64,000 nt of DNA from Streptomyces sp. HmicA12 (GCF_000373565.1 NZ_KB891800.1:186001-250000); one strand, 5' to 3'; shown: positions 9,022-17,878, counted from the first letter of the stretch. The notes: a model not told the origin generated them from the letters alone. Made by a program: numbers and translations.

Positions 9022-9056
9022 AAAGGCCGCGCCTGTGCGTACGGGCGCGGCCTTTT
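9022..9056 (+). terminator. Rho-independent terminator
   Basis: AAAGGCCGCGCC (9022-9033) pairs with GGGCGCGGCCTTTT (9043-9056): a strong GC stem with a 9-nt loop and a T-run, 15 bp after the aminopeptidase stop. Confidence 0.85.
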
Positions 9057-9078
9057 CCGCGTCCATGAGGAGGCATCC

Positions 9079-9900
9079 ATGACGTCCGTCGAGCTCAGCG
9101 GTGTCCCTCAGACGCTGCTGTGGAACCTCTACCACCGCGCGTACGAGGCCGGGCAGCCCTCGCCCGTTCTCGACGACCCGAAGGCGATCGAGCTCGTCGA
9201 GCGGATCGACCATCCCTTCGAGGAGACCTTCGGAGCCGTCAATCCGCTCCTCGCGCAGGGGCAGGCCCTGCGCGTGCGCACCTTCGACGACGCCGTACGG
9301 GACTTTCTCGCCGCCCACCCGGACGGCACGGTCGTCACGCTCGCCGAGGGCCTGGAGACGCAGTTCTGGCGCGTCGACAACGGGCGGGCGACCTGGCTGT
9401 GCGTCGAGCTGCCCGAGACGGCCGAGGTGCGGCGGCGGCTGCTGCCGGACGAGGAGCGGCGCCGCACCCTCGCCCGGTCGGCGCTCGACCTGACGTGGCG
9501 CGACGAGGTGGACCCCTCGCGCGGTGTCCTGGTCACCGCGCAGGGCCTGCTGATGTACCTGCGGCCGCCGCAGGTGCGGCAGCTGATCGCGGGCTGCGCC
9601 GAGCGCTTCGGCGGCGGGGCGCTGGTCTTCGACGCGGTGCCGCGCTGGTTCAGCGAGCGCACGCTGCGCGGCGACATGCGCACCCAGGAGGGCTACACGA
9701 CGCCGCCCATGCCGTGGGGCCTGAACGCGGGGGAGTTGCAGAACATACGCACGGCGCACCCGGCGATCGACGACGTACGGGAGCTGCCGCTGCCGCGCGG
9801 CCGGGGCGCCTACTACGGGGCGGTGTGGCCGCTGCTCGGGAAGGTGCCGGGGCTGCGGAATCTGCGGCCCACCATGACGGCGATCGCGCGCTTCACGTAG
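9079..9900 (+). CDS. Class I SAM-dependent methyltransferase (PPM/LCM family)
   Basis: A 273-residue protein resembling the leucine carboxyl methyltransferase/TcmP-like group common in Streptomyces. VVTLAEGLETQFWRVD is the degenerate SAM-binding region and VLVTAQGLLMYLRPPQVRQL is the typical post-motif segment. ATG 9079 follows GAGGAGG. The substrate is unknown; relatives methylate carboxylates or hydroxyls of small molecules. It follows a terminator, so it probably has its own promoter. Confidence 0.82.
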   Translation: MTSVELSGVPQTLLWNLYHRAYEAGQPSPVLDDPKAIELVERIDHPFEETFGAVNPLLAQGQALRVRTFDDAVRDFLAAHPDGTVVTLAEGLETQFWRVDNGRATWLCVELPETAEVRRRLLPDEERRRTLARSALDLTWRDEVDPSRGVLVTAQGLLMYLRPPQVRQLIAGCAERFGGGALVFDAVPRWFSERTLRGDMRTQEGYTTPPMPWGLNAGELQNIRTAHPAIDDVRELPLPRGRGAYYGAVWPLLGKVPGLRNLRPTMTAIARFT

Positions 9901-9925
9901 CGCTCCCGGTTGGTTGGGTGACGCC

Positions 9926-10378
9926 TCAGACCGCCATCAGCGGCGCGTCCTTCTTCCACTTGAGCATCTTGTCGAAGCTGACCACGGCGCCGCCCCTGCC
10001 GGGCTTGTTGCCGAAGTCCACGTGGTCGGCGAGCTCCTGGATGAGGCACAGGCCGCGGCCGTTCTCCGCGTAGTCCGGTGCGCGGCGGCTGAGGGCCCGC
10101 CCCCGCGAGGGGAATCCCGGTCCTGAGTCGGCCACTTCGATACGGCACTTCTCGCCGTCCAGATAAGCGGTGACGCGGTAGGCGCCCGACGCGTCGCTGG
10201 TGGCCGCGGAACCGCCGTGCTCGACGGCGTTCGCACACGCCTCGCTGAGCGCGACCGACAGGTCGTAGGAGATGTCGGGGTCGACGCCCGCGGTCTCCAT
10301 GGTGCCCATGAGGAGGCGCCTGGCCAGCGGAACGCTCGCAGCATCGCGTCGCAGATGGAGGGACCACCAGATGCTCAT
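9926..10378 (-). CDS. RsbW-type ATP-binding protein
   Basis: A 150-residue GHKL ATPase with N box SEACANAVEHG, G1 region ADSGPGFP and G2 region NGRGLCLIQELAD. Such proteins act as anti-sigma factors or their relatives. ATG 10378 has GGAGG seven bases upstream; the frame is open to a TTG at 10441 inside the upstream inverted repeat, which is less likely to be the start. It is convergent with the methyltransferase and divergent from the membrane protein at 10570. The cognate sigma factor is not in this window. Confidence 0.85.
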   Translation of the reverse strand: MSIWWSLHLRRDAASVPLARRLLMGTMETAGVDPDISYDLSVALSEACANAVEHGGSAATSDASGAYRVTAYLDGEKCRIEVADSGPGFPSRGRALSRRAPDYAENGRGLCLIQELADHVDFGNKPGRGGAVVSFDKMLKWKKDAPLMAV

Positions 10379-10435
10379 GCTCCAGCCTCCAGGGCGCGGC
10401 TCGACATACCGATACGTATTGCCGCCACCGGCCTT

Positions 10436-10464
10436 GCGCAATCACGGAGTTGACGTGATTGCGC
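10436..10464. promoter_or_regulatory. 11-bp perfect inverted repeat (operator candidate)
   Basis: GCGCAATCACG (10436-10446) and CGTGATTGCGC (10454-10464) are perfect dyad arms separated by GAGTTGA. The site lies in the 190-bp divergent region between the RsbW-type gene and the His/Met-rich membrane gene. Its symmetry suits a dimeric repressor. No T-run follows and the site is upstream of both genes, so an operator is more likely than a terminator. Confidence 0.5.
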
Positions 10465-10569
10465 CCATATAGCCGACGCGCACGCCCGCGCGAGAGGGGT
10501 AGGGGAGATTCCGGACCTTGTGGACCTGCCGTATGGGACGGGCAGGCCCAGTGCGATGATGAGGCCGCC

Positions 10570-11367
10570 ATGACTGCCCCCCACAGTCGTCAGACACACA
10601 GCGCGGCCGACCTCCGGCTGCTCAGGGCCGCGGTGTTCGCCGCGGTCTGTGTCGTGCTGTCCGCGGCGGGGCACGTCCTCGGTTCGACCGCCACCGTTCC
10701 GCTGTGGACGCTGGGGCTCGGCTTCCTCGTCGCCTTCTGCGCGGCCCTGCCGATGACGGGCCGCGAACGCTCGCTGGCCGGCATCGTCGGCACGCTGGGC
10801 ATCGGGCAGATCACCCTGCACACCCTCTTCGGGCTGGGCCAGCAGCACGGTTCCATGGCCATGGGCGCCGCGGAGCCGTCCGTCGTGGAGCGGGCCGCGC
10901 GGCTGATGTGCGGGGCGGGCGCCTCGGCGCTCAGCCCGGCGCAGGCCCAGCGGATCCTCGACGACGCGCGCGTGCCGTCCGGCGGCATGCACCACGACAT
11001 GGCCGCGGGCGCGGCCGGTGCCTCGATGTCGCTGCTGCCGTCCCTGCCGATGCTGATCGGTCACCTGCTGGCCGCGGCCGGCGCCGGGTGGCTGCTGCGC
11101 CACGGCGATCTCGCCCTCGGGCGCGTCGTGCGGCTGTCGCGGCACTCGGCGTACGGGGTCGCGGAAGCGGCGCTCACCCGTTCGCTGCGCGCCGCGCTCG
11201 CTCTCGTACGCGCCCTGCGGGCCGGGCTGCCCGGGGCGCCCCAGGTGCTCCCGTGGGTTCCGCGGCCCGGCTTCGCCCCGCCACCCGCGCTGCGGGCGGC
11301 GGCACTTCAGCACTCGGTGATCCGGCGCGGGCCACCCGCCGCCGAAGCGTTCCTTCTCGCTGCCTGA
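10570..11367 (+). CDS. Membrane protein with His/Met-rich motifs, next to copper genes
   Basis: A 265-residue integral membrane protein with about four or five hydrophobic segments (near residues 17-40, 43-62, 70-95, 150-180). Two polar loops carry possible copper ligands: LGQQHGSMAMG and GGMHHDMAAG. It lies directly upstream of ycnI, sco and ecuC on the same strand. I do not recognise a named family. Position and ligands suggest, but do not prove, a role in copper handling. The C-terminal 80 residues are Arg/Pro/Ala-rich and probably cytoplasmic. Confidence 0.7.
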   Translation: MTAPHSRQTHSAADLRLLRAAVFAAVCVVLSAAGHVLGSTATVPLWTLGLGFLVAFCAALPMTGRERSLAGIVGTLGIGQITLHTLFGLGQQHGSMAMGAAEPSVVERAARLMCGAGASALSPAQAQRILDDARVPSGGMHHDMAAGAAGASMSLLPSLPMLIGHLLAAAGAGWLLRHGDLALGRVVRLSRHSAYGVAEAALTRSLRAALALVRALRAGLPGAPQVLPWVPRPGFAPPPALRAAALQHSVIRRGPPAAEAFLLAA

Positions 11368-11532
11368 CACGGCATCCGCAACTCCACCACGAAGCGCTCG
11401 GGGTCCTGGGGTGAGGTGTGCCGTGCGGCACGCGCGCGTACCCGCGTCTTCGCCCCCTACAGGTGAGGCGTCGCGCGGTCGCGCCCCTCTCATCCTTCGC
11501 TGGATCCCGCTGAACGTGGAGTTCTTTCTGCC

Positions 11533-12279
11533 ATGAAGAAGATGTCCCGCGCCGCTCTCGTCGGTGCCGCCGCCGTCTCCTCCGTCGTCCTCGTCTCCGC
11601 CCCCGCCTTCGCGCACGTGAGCGTGCAGCCGGAGGGCACCGCCGCCAAGGGCGGCTACGCCGTGGTCGACTTCAAGGTGCCGAACGAGCGCGACGACGCC
11701 GCGACCACCAAGCTCGAGGTCAACTTCCCGACCGACCACCCGCTCGCCTCCGTGATGCCGGAGCCGGTGCCGGGCTGGGAGGCCAAGGTCACCAAGTCCA
11801 CGCTGGACAAGCCGCTGGAGATGCACGGCGAGAAGATCACCGAGGCCGTCTCCAAGGTCACCTGGACCGCGACCGGCAAGGGCGACGACAAGGGCGTACG
11901 GCCTGGCTACTTCCAGAAGTTCCCGGTGTCCATCGGCCAGCTGCCGACCGACGCCGACCAGCTCGTCTTCAAGGCGATCCAGACGTACGACAACAAGGAG
12001 GTCGTGCGCTGGATCGAGCCGCAGCAGGAGGGCCAGGAGGAGCCGGAGAACCCGGCGCCCACCCTCGCGCTGTCGGCCGCCGCCGACGACGAGCACGGCG
12101 CGTCCGGCGCCTCGGCGTCGGACGACCACAAGGAGGCGGCCGCCTCCTCCACCACCGACAGCTCGAGCGGCTCGGACAGCGACACCACCGCCCGCGTCCT
12201 GGGCATCGTCGGCATCGTCGTCGGTGCCGCCGGTGTGGCGTTCGGCGTTCTGGCGGGTCGTCGGCGTACCAACGGCTGA
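11533..12279 (+). CDS. YcnI family copper-binding protein (DUF1775)
   Basis: A 248-residue exported, membrane-anchored protein. The signal peptide ends SAPAFA, so the mature protein starts with His (HVSVQPEG). That His plus the Trp in VPGWEAKV are the copper ligands proposed for YcnI proteins. The DUF1775 domain spans about 28-175, then a Ser/Ala/Asp linker, then a C-terminal membrane helix (GIVGIVVGAAGVAFGVLAG) and RRR. It begins the copper block; a hairpin at 12290 separates it from sco. Confidence 0.87.
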   Translation: MKKMSRAALVGAAAVSSVVLVSAPAFAHVSVQPEGTAAKGGYAVVDFKVPNERDDAATTKLEVNFPTDHPLASVMPEPVPGWEAKVTKSTLDKPLEMHGEKITEAVSKVTWTATGKGDDKGVRPGYFQKFPVSIGQLPTDADQLVFKAIQTYDNKEVVRWIEPQQEGQEEPENPAPTLALSAAADDEHGASGASASDDHKEAAASSTTDSSSGSDSDTTARVLGIVGIVVGAAGVAFGVLAGRRRTNG

Positions 12280-12289
12280 GCCACCCATG

Positions 12290-12328
12290 GCGGGTGCCGG
12301 GGTCGCGGTGGGCGACCCCGGCATCCGC
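12290..12328 (+). terminator. Hairpin between ycnI and sco
   Basis: The arms at 12290-12306 and 12312-12328 form a 17-bp stem with one G-T pair and a 5-nt loop. There is no U-run. It may end or attenuate ycnI transcription before sco. Confidence 0.6.
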
Positions 12329-12357
12329 CGGCCCCCTCACAACTGGGACATTTCTCT

Positions 12358-13032
12358 ATGCGCACGACCATGAAGATGAGTAAGAAGACCCTGCTCGCCG
12401 CCGCCGGACTGGCCACGGCGGCGGCCCTCACGCTGACCGCCTGCGGCAGCGGGAGCGGAAGCGACAAGCCGGTGACCGAAGTGTCCACCGAGGCCGGATC
12501 GGACAAGGCCGCGACGGTCCTCGACACGCCCTTCAAGAAGCCGGACCTCGTCCTCACCGACACCCACGGCAAGAAGTTCGACCTGCGCGAGCGGACCAAG
12601 GACAAGCCGACGCTGATCTACTTCGGCTACACGCACTGCCCCGACGTCTGCCCACTGACGATGAGCAATCTCGCCGTCGCCAAGAAGGCGCTGCCCCGGT
12701 CCGAGCAGGACAAGCTGCAGGTCGTCTTCGTCACCACCGACCCGGACCGTGACACCCCGGCCGTGCTCGGCAAGTGGCTCAACGCCCAGGACCCCGACTT
12801 CATCGGGCTGACCGGCGACTTCGCCACCATCCAGGGCGCCGCCCGGACCATCGGCATCTCCATCGAGCCGACGCAGAAGGACAAGAACGGCAAGCTCGTT
12901 TCGATGCACGGCACGCAGGTCATCGCGTTCTCGCCGAAGACCAACGGCGGCTACGTCCTCTACGGCGAGGACGCCACCGTCGACGACTACACCAAGGACC
13001 TCCCCAAGATCGTCAAGGGGGAGAAGCCGTGA
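12358..13032 (+). CDS. sco: Sco (SCO1/SenC) copper chaperone lipoprotein
   Basis: A 224-residue thioredoxin-fold protein. It has a lipoprotein signal with lipobox LTAC (C29), a copper/redox motif THCPDVCPL with C94 and C98, and the third ligand His in LVSMHGTQV near residue 183. Sco proteins deliver copper to the CuA site of cytochrome oxidase. In S. lividans the equivalent protein is needed for copper-dependent development. Its stop overlaps the GTG of ecuC, so the two are translationally coupled. No strong Shine-Dalgarno precedes ATG 12358; ATG 12370 is an alternative. Confidence 0.93.
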   Translation: MRTTMKMSKKTLLAAAGLATAAALTLTACGSGSGSDKPVTEVSTEAGSDKAATVLDTPFKKPDLVLTDTHGKKFDLRERTKDKPTLIYFGYTHCPDVCPLTMSNLAVAKKALPRSEQDKLQVVFVTTDPDRDTPAVLGKWLNAQDPDFIGLTGDFATIQGAARTIGISIEPTQKDKNGKLVSMHGTQVIAFSPKTNGGYVLYGEDATVDDYTKDLPKIVKGEKP

Positions 13033-13520
13033 GGCGCACCCCGTTGGCGCTCGGCGCCGTGGTCCTGGCGTCCGGGCTCGCGCTCACCGCGTGCGGCGGC
13101 TCGTCCTCCGACGGCTCCGCCGGCGAGCCGGAGGTGAAGGTCGAGGGCGCGTTCATCCCCGCGCCCGCGTCCGGCGACATGGCGGCCGGGTTCTTCGTCG
13201 TGCACAACGCCGGCGCGGCCGACACCCTCACCTCGGTGAGCAGCGGCATCGCCGGTGACGTCACGATGCACAGCACCAAGGGCGGCGTCATGAAGGAGCA
13301 GGACTCCTTCGCCGTGCCCGCCGACGGTGACCTGGACTTCGAACGGGGCGGCAACCACCTCATGTTCGAGAACCTGAAGCAACTGCCGAAGGAGGGCGAG
13401 AAGGTGACCGTGAAGCTGCACTTCGCCAAGTCCGGCACCGTCTCGGTCGCCTTCCCGGTGAAGGCCGCCACCTACAACCCGTCATCCGACTCGTCGCACG
13501 CGTCTCATTCGTCTCAGTGA
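13029..13520 (+). CDS. ecuC: Extracytoplasmic copper chaperone ECuC (PCuAC family)
   Basis: A 163-residue lipoprotein (lipobox LTAC, C22) with the PCuAC copper(I) site M80/H81, M88, H110 and M112, in TMHSTKGGVM and GNHLMF. It shuttles copper to Sco or acceptor enzymes outside the membrane. The His/Ser tail SSHASHSSQ is extra. GTG 13029 overlaps the sco stop (GTGA), indicating coupled translation. The frame stays open far upstream, but signal peptide and overlap fix this start. The name follows the S. lividans homologue. Confidence 0.9.
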   Translation: MRRTPLALGAVVLASGLALTACGGSSSDGSAGEPEVKVEGAFIPAPASGDMAAGFFVVHNAGAADTLTSVSSGIAGDVTMHSTKGGVMKEQDSFAVPADGDLDFERGGNHLMFENLKQLPKEGEKVTVKLHFAKSGTVSVAFPVKAATYNPSSDSSHASHSSQ

Positions 13521-13534
13521 GGGGCTGACCGAAC

Positions 13535-15487
13535 GTGAAGACCATCGCTCCCCGCTTCCGGCACCTGGTGCTGCTGTTCCTCGCCGTCACCGGCGCGCTC
13601 CTGGCCGGTGCCGCGCCCGCGTCCGCGCACGCCGCGCTGACCGGGAGCGATCCCCGGCAGGGAGCGGTGGTCCAACAGGCGCCCGAACAGGTCTCCCTGA
13701 CCTTCTCCGAGGACGTCGCCATGTCCGACGGTTCGGTGCGCGTCCTCGACCCGTCGGGCAAGCGCGTCGACAACGGCAAGGTGGGCAACCCGAAGGGCAC
13801 GACCTACACGGTCGGGCTCCACTCGGGGCTGCCCGACGGCACGTTCACCGTCGCCTACCAGGTCGTCTCGGCGGACAGCCATCCCGTCTCCGGCGCCTAT
13901 ACGTTCTCCATCGGCGCCCCTTCCAAGACCTCGGCCGTGGTCGCGGACCAGAACGCCGGCGGTGGCGTCGTCGGCGGCCTCTACGGCTTCGCGCGCTACG
14001 TCTCGTACGCGGGCTTCGTCCTGCTCGTCGGCGGCGCCGCGTTCGTGCTCGCCTGCTGGCCGCGCGGTGCCGGGATCAAGCCGGTGCAGCGCGTCGTGGT
14101 CGGCGGCTGGACCGCGCTGACCGCGGCCACCATCGCCATGCTGCTGATGCGCGGCTCGTACACCGGGTCGGGCAAGGTCGGCGACATCTTCGACATGACG
14201 CTGCTCGGCCAGGTGCTGCAGACCAAGTCGGGCGCGGCGCTCACGTCCCGTCTTCTGTTGCTCGCGGCGGCCGCGCTCTTCGTGGCGGTGCTCTTCGGCG
14301 CCTATGTGAAGAGGGCCGAAGAGGGCGACAAGAAGGAGATGAAGGACCTCACCTTCGGACTCGCGATCGGCGGCGCCGTCGTCGCGGCCGGACTCGGCGC
14401 CACCTGGGCGATGGCCGAGCACGCCTCCACCGGCATCCAGACGGCGCTCGCGATGCCCGTCGACGTGTTGCATCTGCTGGCCGTCGCGGCCTGGCTCGGC
14501 GGCCTCACGACGCTGCTCGTCGCGCTGTACCGGGCGCCGTCCATCGAGACGGCCGCGGTGCGCCGCTTCTCGCGGGTGGCCTTCTGCAGCGTGGTCGCCC
14601 TCGCCGCCACCGGCCTCTACCAGTCGTGGCGTCAGGTCGGTTCCTGGTCCGCGCTGACCGGGACGCGGTACGGGCAGCTCCTCCTGGTCAAGGTCGGGCT
14701 CGTCGCCGTTCTCGTCGGCATCGCCTGGATCTCGCGCAGGTGGACCGGCCGGATCGCCGAGGAGTCCGCCGCCGTGACCGTGGTGGGGCAGCGTACGACC
14801 GGGTCGAAGACCGAGAACCCCGAGAACCCCGAGAGCTCGGAGGAGTCGAAGGACTCGGAGCGCTCCGAGCGTGCCGAGGACAAGGAGCCCGTCGCCGTCG
14901 GCGGGAAGGGGGCCGACCCCCGGCGCGCCGCCCAGCTCGCCCGCCAGCGTGCCGCGATGACCACCGCCCGCGAGAAGCGCGTCCGTGACGCGGACCCGCA
15001 CCGGTTCGGCCTGCGCCGGTCCGTGCTCGCCGAGGCGGGGGTCGCGATCGTCCTGCTCGCCGTCACCACGGTGCTGACCACCACCGAACCGGGCCGTACG
15101 GAGGAAGAGGCGAAGGCCGCCACCTCCGCCGCGCAGACCCGGTCCGGGCCGCTCTCCCTCAAGCTGCCGTTCGACACCGGCGGCAAGGACGGCAAGGGCA
15201 CGGTGCTGCTCGACGTCGATCCGGGCCGTACGGGCGACAACGAGATGCATGTCTACGTGGAGCGGCCCAACGGCAAGGCCTTCGACGTCCCCGAGATCAA
15301 GGTCGCCCTCACGCAGGAGGCGAAGAAGATCGGGCCGTTGTCCGTCACCCCCGACCACATCGCCACGGGACACTGGACCGCGAGCGGCGTCCAGATCCCC
15401 GTGGCCGGCGACTGGAAGATCGAGGTGACCGTGCGCACCTCCGACATCGACCAGATCACCGTCTCCAAGAACGCGAAGATCGGCTGA
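13535..15487 (+). CDS. CopC-CopD fusion copper transport protein
   Basis: A 650-residue protein. The signal peptide ends ASA, followed by a CopC domain (about 30-125) with N-terminal His HAALTGSDP and the second-site motif DSHPVSGAY. CopD follows with eight or more helices (about 145-410). A long charged Glu/Ser linker, another helix near 500 and a C-terminal extracytoplasmic domain (about 525-650) complete it. It is thought to import or pass copper across the membrane. It lies 14 bp after ecuC and 6 bp before dtpA, so it belongs to the same operon. Confidence 0.92.
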   Translation: MKTIAPRFRHLVLLFLAVTGALLAGAAPASAHAALTGSDPRQGAVVQQAPEQVSLTFSEDVAMSDGSVRVLDPSGKRVDNGKVGNPKGTTYTVGLHSGLPDGTFTVAYQVVSADSHPVSGAYTFSIGAPSKTSAVVADQNAGGGVVGGLYGFARYVSYAGFVLLVGGAAFVLACWPRGAGIKPVQRVVVGGWTALTAATIAMLLMRGSYTGSGKVGDIFDMTLLGQVLQTKSGAALTSRLLLLAAAALFVAVLFGAYVKRAEEGDKKEMKDLTFGLAIGGAVVAAGLGATWAMAEHASTGIQTALAMPVDVLHLLAVAAWLGGLTTLLVALYRAPSIETAAVRRFSRVAFCSVVALAATGLYQSWRQVGSWSALTGTRYGQLLLVKVGLVAVLVGIAWISRRWTGRIAEESAAVTVVGQRTTGSKTENPENPESSEESKDSERSERAEDKEPVAVGGKGADPRRAAQLARQRAAMTTAREKRVRDADPHRFGLRRSVLAEAGVAIVLLAVTTVLTTTEPGRTEEEAKAATSAAQTRSGPLSLKLPFDTGGKDGKGTVLLDVDPGRTGDNEMHVYVERPNGKAFDVPEIKVALTQEAKKIGPLSVTPDHIATGHWTASGVQIPVAGDWKIEVTVRTSDIDQITVSKNAKIG

Positions 15488-15493
15488 ACCACC

Positions 15494-16777
15494 ATGGCTG
15501 ACACCGAAAGCCGGACCGGAAACCCGACAGACACCTCGGCCACCGCGGGCATCTCGCGGCGCCGACTGCTCGGCACGGCGGGCGCCACCGGCGTCGCCCT
15601 GGGCGCCGTCGGCGCGGGCGCGGGATATGCCGTGGCCTCCTCGAACTCGCCCGAGCGGCAAGAGGCGTTGACGTCGCTCGGCGCGGACGAGGTGATGTTT
15701 CACGGGAAACATCAGCCCGGCATCACCACGCCGATGCAGGCCCACGGTCACCTCGTCGCCTTCGACCTGGCCGCGGGCGCGGGCCGCAAGGAGGCCACCG
15801 CGCTGCTGCGCCGCTGGTCGGCGACTGCCGAGCGGCTGATGGCGGGCGAGCCGATGACCTCGGACGACACCGATGTCGCCCGGGACGCCGGGCCGTCGTC
15901 CCTGTCGCTCACCTTCGGCTTCGGCCACAGCTTCTTCTCCCGTACAGGGCTGGAGAAGCAGCGCCCGGGGGCCCTCGACCCGCTGCCGGACTTCTTCTCC
16001 GACCACCTCGACAAGGCGCGCAGCAACGGCGATCTGTGGGTGCAGATCGGCGCCGACGACGGGCTCGTCGCCTTCCACGCGCTGCGCGCGATCCAGAAGG
16101 ACGCGGGCGGCGCGGCCAAGGTCCGCTGGCAGATGAACGGCTTCAACCGCTCACCCGGCGCCACCGCCCGGCCCATGACGACCCGCAACCTGATGGGCCA
16201 GATCGACGGCACCGACAATCCGAAGCCGTCCGAGTCCGACTTCGACCGGCGGATCTTCGTGCCGTCGTCGGGTTCGGCGCAGTCCCCCGCGTGGATGGCG
16301 GGCGGCTCGTACGCCGTCGTACGCCGCATCCGGATGCTCCTCGACGACTGGGAGAAGCTGTCGACGAAGGCGCAGGAGGACGTCATCGGGCGCAAGAAGT
16401 CGACGGGCGCCCCGCTGACCGGCGGTGACGAGACCTCCGAGATGAAGCTGGAGAAGACGGACGCGAACGGTGACCTCGTCGTCCCGATCAACGCCCACGC
16501 CCGCATCAGCCGACCCGACCAGAACGGCGGGGCCGCGATGCTGCGCCGCCCGTTCTCGTTCCACGACGGCATCGACGCGGACGGCGTCCCGGACGCGGGC
16601 CTGCTCTTCATCTGCTGGCAGGCGGACCCGCTGCGCGGCTTCGTCCCCGTGCAGCGGAAGCTGGATCGTGGCGACGCGCTGTCGCAGTTCCTCCGGCACG
16701 AGGCGAGCGGGCTGTTCGCGGTGCCGGGCGGCGCGGACAAGGGCGGGTACGTGGGGCAGGCGTTGCTGGAGGGATGA
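15494..16777 (+). CDS. dtpA: DtpA: Tat-exported DyP-type haem peroxidase
   Basis: A 427-residue DyP peroxidase. The twin-arginine signal SRRRLLGTAGATG (22-34) has a hydrophobic core ending near AVASS. The family signature GxxDG appears as MGQIDGTDNP, and the proximal haem His is probably in NAHARISRP. A distal Arg candidate is in LRRPFSFHDG. In S. lividans DtpA works with the copper radical oxidase GlxA and the Sco/ECuC route in hyphal tip glycan formation. The coding sequence carries a near-perfect parS (15697-15710), encoding MFHGKH. Confidence 0.93.
   Translation: MADTESRTGNPTDTSATAGISRRRLLGTAGATGVALGAVGAGAGYAVASSNSPERQEALTSLGADEVMFHGKHQPGITTPMQAHGHLVAFDLAAGAGRKEATALLRRWSATAERLMAGEPMTSDDTDVARDAGPSSLSLTFGFGHSFFSRTGLEKQRPGALDPLPDFFSDHLDKARSNGDLWVQIGADDGLVAFHALRAIQKDAGGAAKVRWQMNGFNRSPGATARPMTTRNLMGQIDGTDNPKPSESDFDRRIFVPSSGSAQSPAWMAGGSYAVVRRIRMLLDDWEKLSTKAQEDVIGRKKSTGAPLTGGDETSEMKLEKTDANGDLVVPINAHARISRPDQNGGAAMLRRPFSFHDGIDADGVPDAGLLFICWQADPLRGFVPVQRKLDRGDALSQFLRHEASGLFAVPGGADKGGYVGQALLEG
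15697..15710. other. Near-perfect parS site (1 mismatch) inside dtpA
   Basis: GTTTCACGGGAAAC differs from the Streptomyces parS GTTTCACGTGAAAC at one base. The flanks TGAT and ATCA extend the palindrome, suggesting selection on the DNA as well as on codons for MFHGKH. Confidence 0.65.
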
Positions 16778-16852
16778 GGGGGCCGCCGCCCGGTCGGGTG
16801 GCCCGTGGCGCATCCGTGAGCCGTGTCCCGTAAGGCCCATTAGGGTGACCCC

Positions 16853-17785
16853 ATGCCAGCCAGCTACGCGTATCTCGGCCCCGAGGGCACCTTCACCGAA
16901 GTCGCCCTGCGCACGCTTCCGGAGGCCGCCACCAGGGAACTCACCCCCGTGGTGTCGGTGCCCGCGGCGCTCGACGCCGTCCGCAACGGTGAGGCCGAGG
17001 CGGCGTTCGTGCCGATCGAGAACTCCGTCGAGGGCGGCATCACCACCACGCTCGACGAGCTGGTCGCGGGCGCGCCGCTGATGATCTACCGCGAGGTGCT
17101 GCTCGACATCACCTTCGCGCTGCTGGTGCGGCCCGGGACGAAGCTGGGCGACATCAAGACGGTCACCGCGCACCCGGCCGCCCAGCCGCAGGTCCGCAAC
17201 TGGATGAAGGCCCATCTGCCCGACGTGACCTGGGAGTCCTCGGCGTCGAACGCGGACGGCGCGCGGCTCGTGCAGGAGGGCCGGTTCGACGCCGCGTTCG
17301 CCGGCGAGTTCGCGGCGGCGACGTACGGACTCGAACCGCTGGTCACCGAGATCCACGACGCGGAGAACGCGCAGACCCGGTTCGTCCTCGTCGGCAAGCC
17401 GGCCCGGCCCGCCGCCCCGACCGGCGCGGACAAGACGTCGGTCGTCATCTGGCAGCGCGAGGACCACCCCGGTGCCCTGATGGAGCTGCTCCAGCAGTTC
17501 GCCATCCGCGGCGTCAACCTGATGCTGCTGCAGTCCCGGCCGACGGGTAAGGGCATCGGCGACTACTGCTTCGCGATCGACGCGGAGGGGCACATCTCCG
17601 ACCGCCGGGTGGCGGAGGCGCTGATGGGTCTGAAGCGGGCGTGCCCGCAGGTGCGCTTCCTCGGCTCGTACCCGCGGGCGGGCGTCGCCGTCGCGGACGT
17701 ACGGCCGCCGCGGTCGGGCACGTCGGACGGCGAGTTCGTGGCCGCGTCGGACTGGCTGGCGCGCTGCCAGGACGGGCGGTTCTAG
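16853..17785 (+). CDS. pheA: Prephenate dehydratase
   Basis: A 310-residue monofunctional enzyme converting prephenate to phenylpyruvate in phenylalanine synthesis. The catalytic domain (about 1-185) begins YLGPEGTFTEVAL and includes IENSVEGG and the TRF catalytic motif in NAQTRFVLV. A C-terminal ACT domain (about 200-280) carries the Phe-binding ESRP-like LQSRPTGKG region for feedback inhibition. No chorismate mutase domain is present. It is a single gene followed by the terminator at 17805. Confidence 0.95.
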   Translation: MPASYAYLGPEGTFTEVALRTLPEAATRELTPVVSVPAALDAVRNGEAEAAFVPIENSVEGGITTTLDELVAGAPLMIYREVLLDITFALLVRPGTKLGDIKTVTAHPAAQPQVRNWMKAHLPDVTWESSASNADGARLVQEGRFDAAFAGEFAAATYGLEPLVTEIHDAENAQTRFVLVGKPARPAAPTGADKTSVVIWQREDHPGALMELLQQFAIRGVNLMLLQSRPTGKGIGDYCFAIDAEGHISDRRVAEALMGLKRACPQVRFLGSYPRAGVAVADVRPPRSGTSDGEFVAASDWLARCQDGRF

Positions 17786-17804
17786 CACCCCGAGCCCGAA
17801 CGCC

Positions 17805-17843
17805 GCCGGACCCGAGTTCTCCACCGTCGGGTCCGGCTTCTTT
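17805..17843 (+). terminator. Rho-independent terminator of pheA
   Basis: GCCGGACCCGA (17805-17815) pairs perfectly with TCGGGTCCGGC (17827-17837), followed by TTCTTT. It lies 20 bp after the pheA stop. Confidence 0.85.
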
Positions 17844-17878
17844 CGGCCTCCGCACCCGGTGCTACCAGCGGATTTTCT

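Noticed and set aside
7487..9076. 529-codon ORF antisense to the aminopeptidase
   Set aside because: Long antisense frames are expected at this GC content. The sense strand has a clear enzyme with metal ligands and ribosome site.
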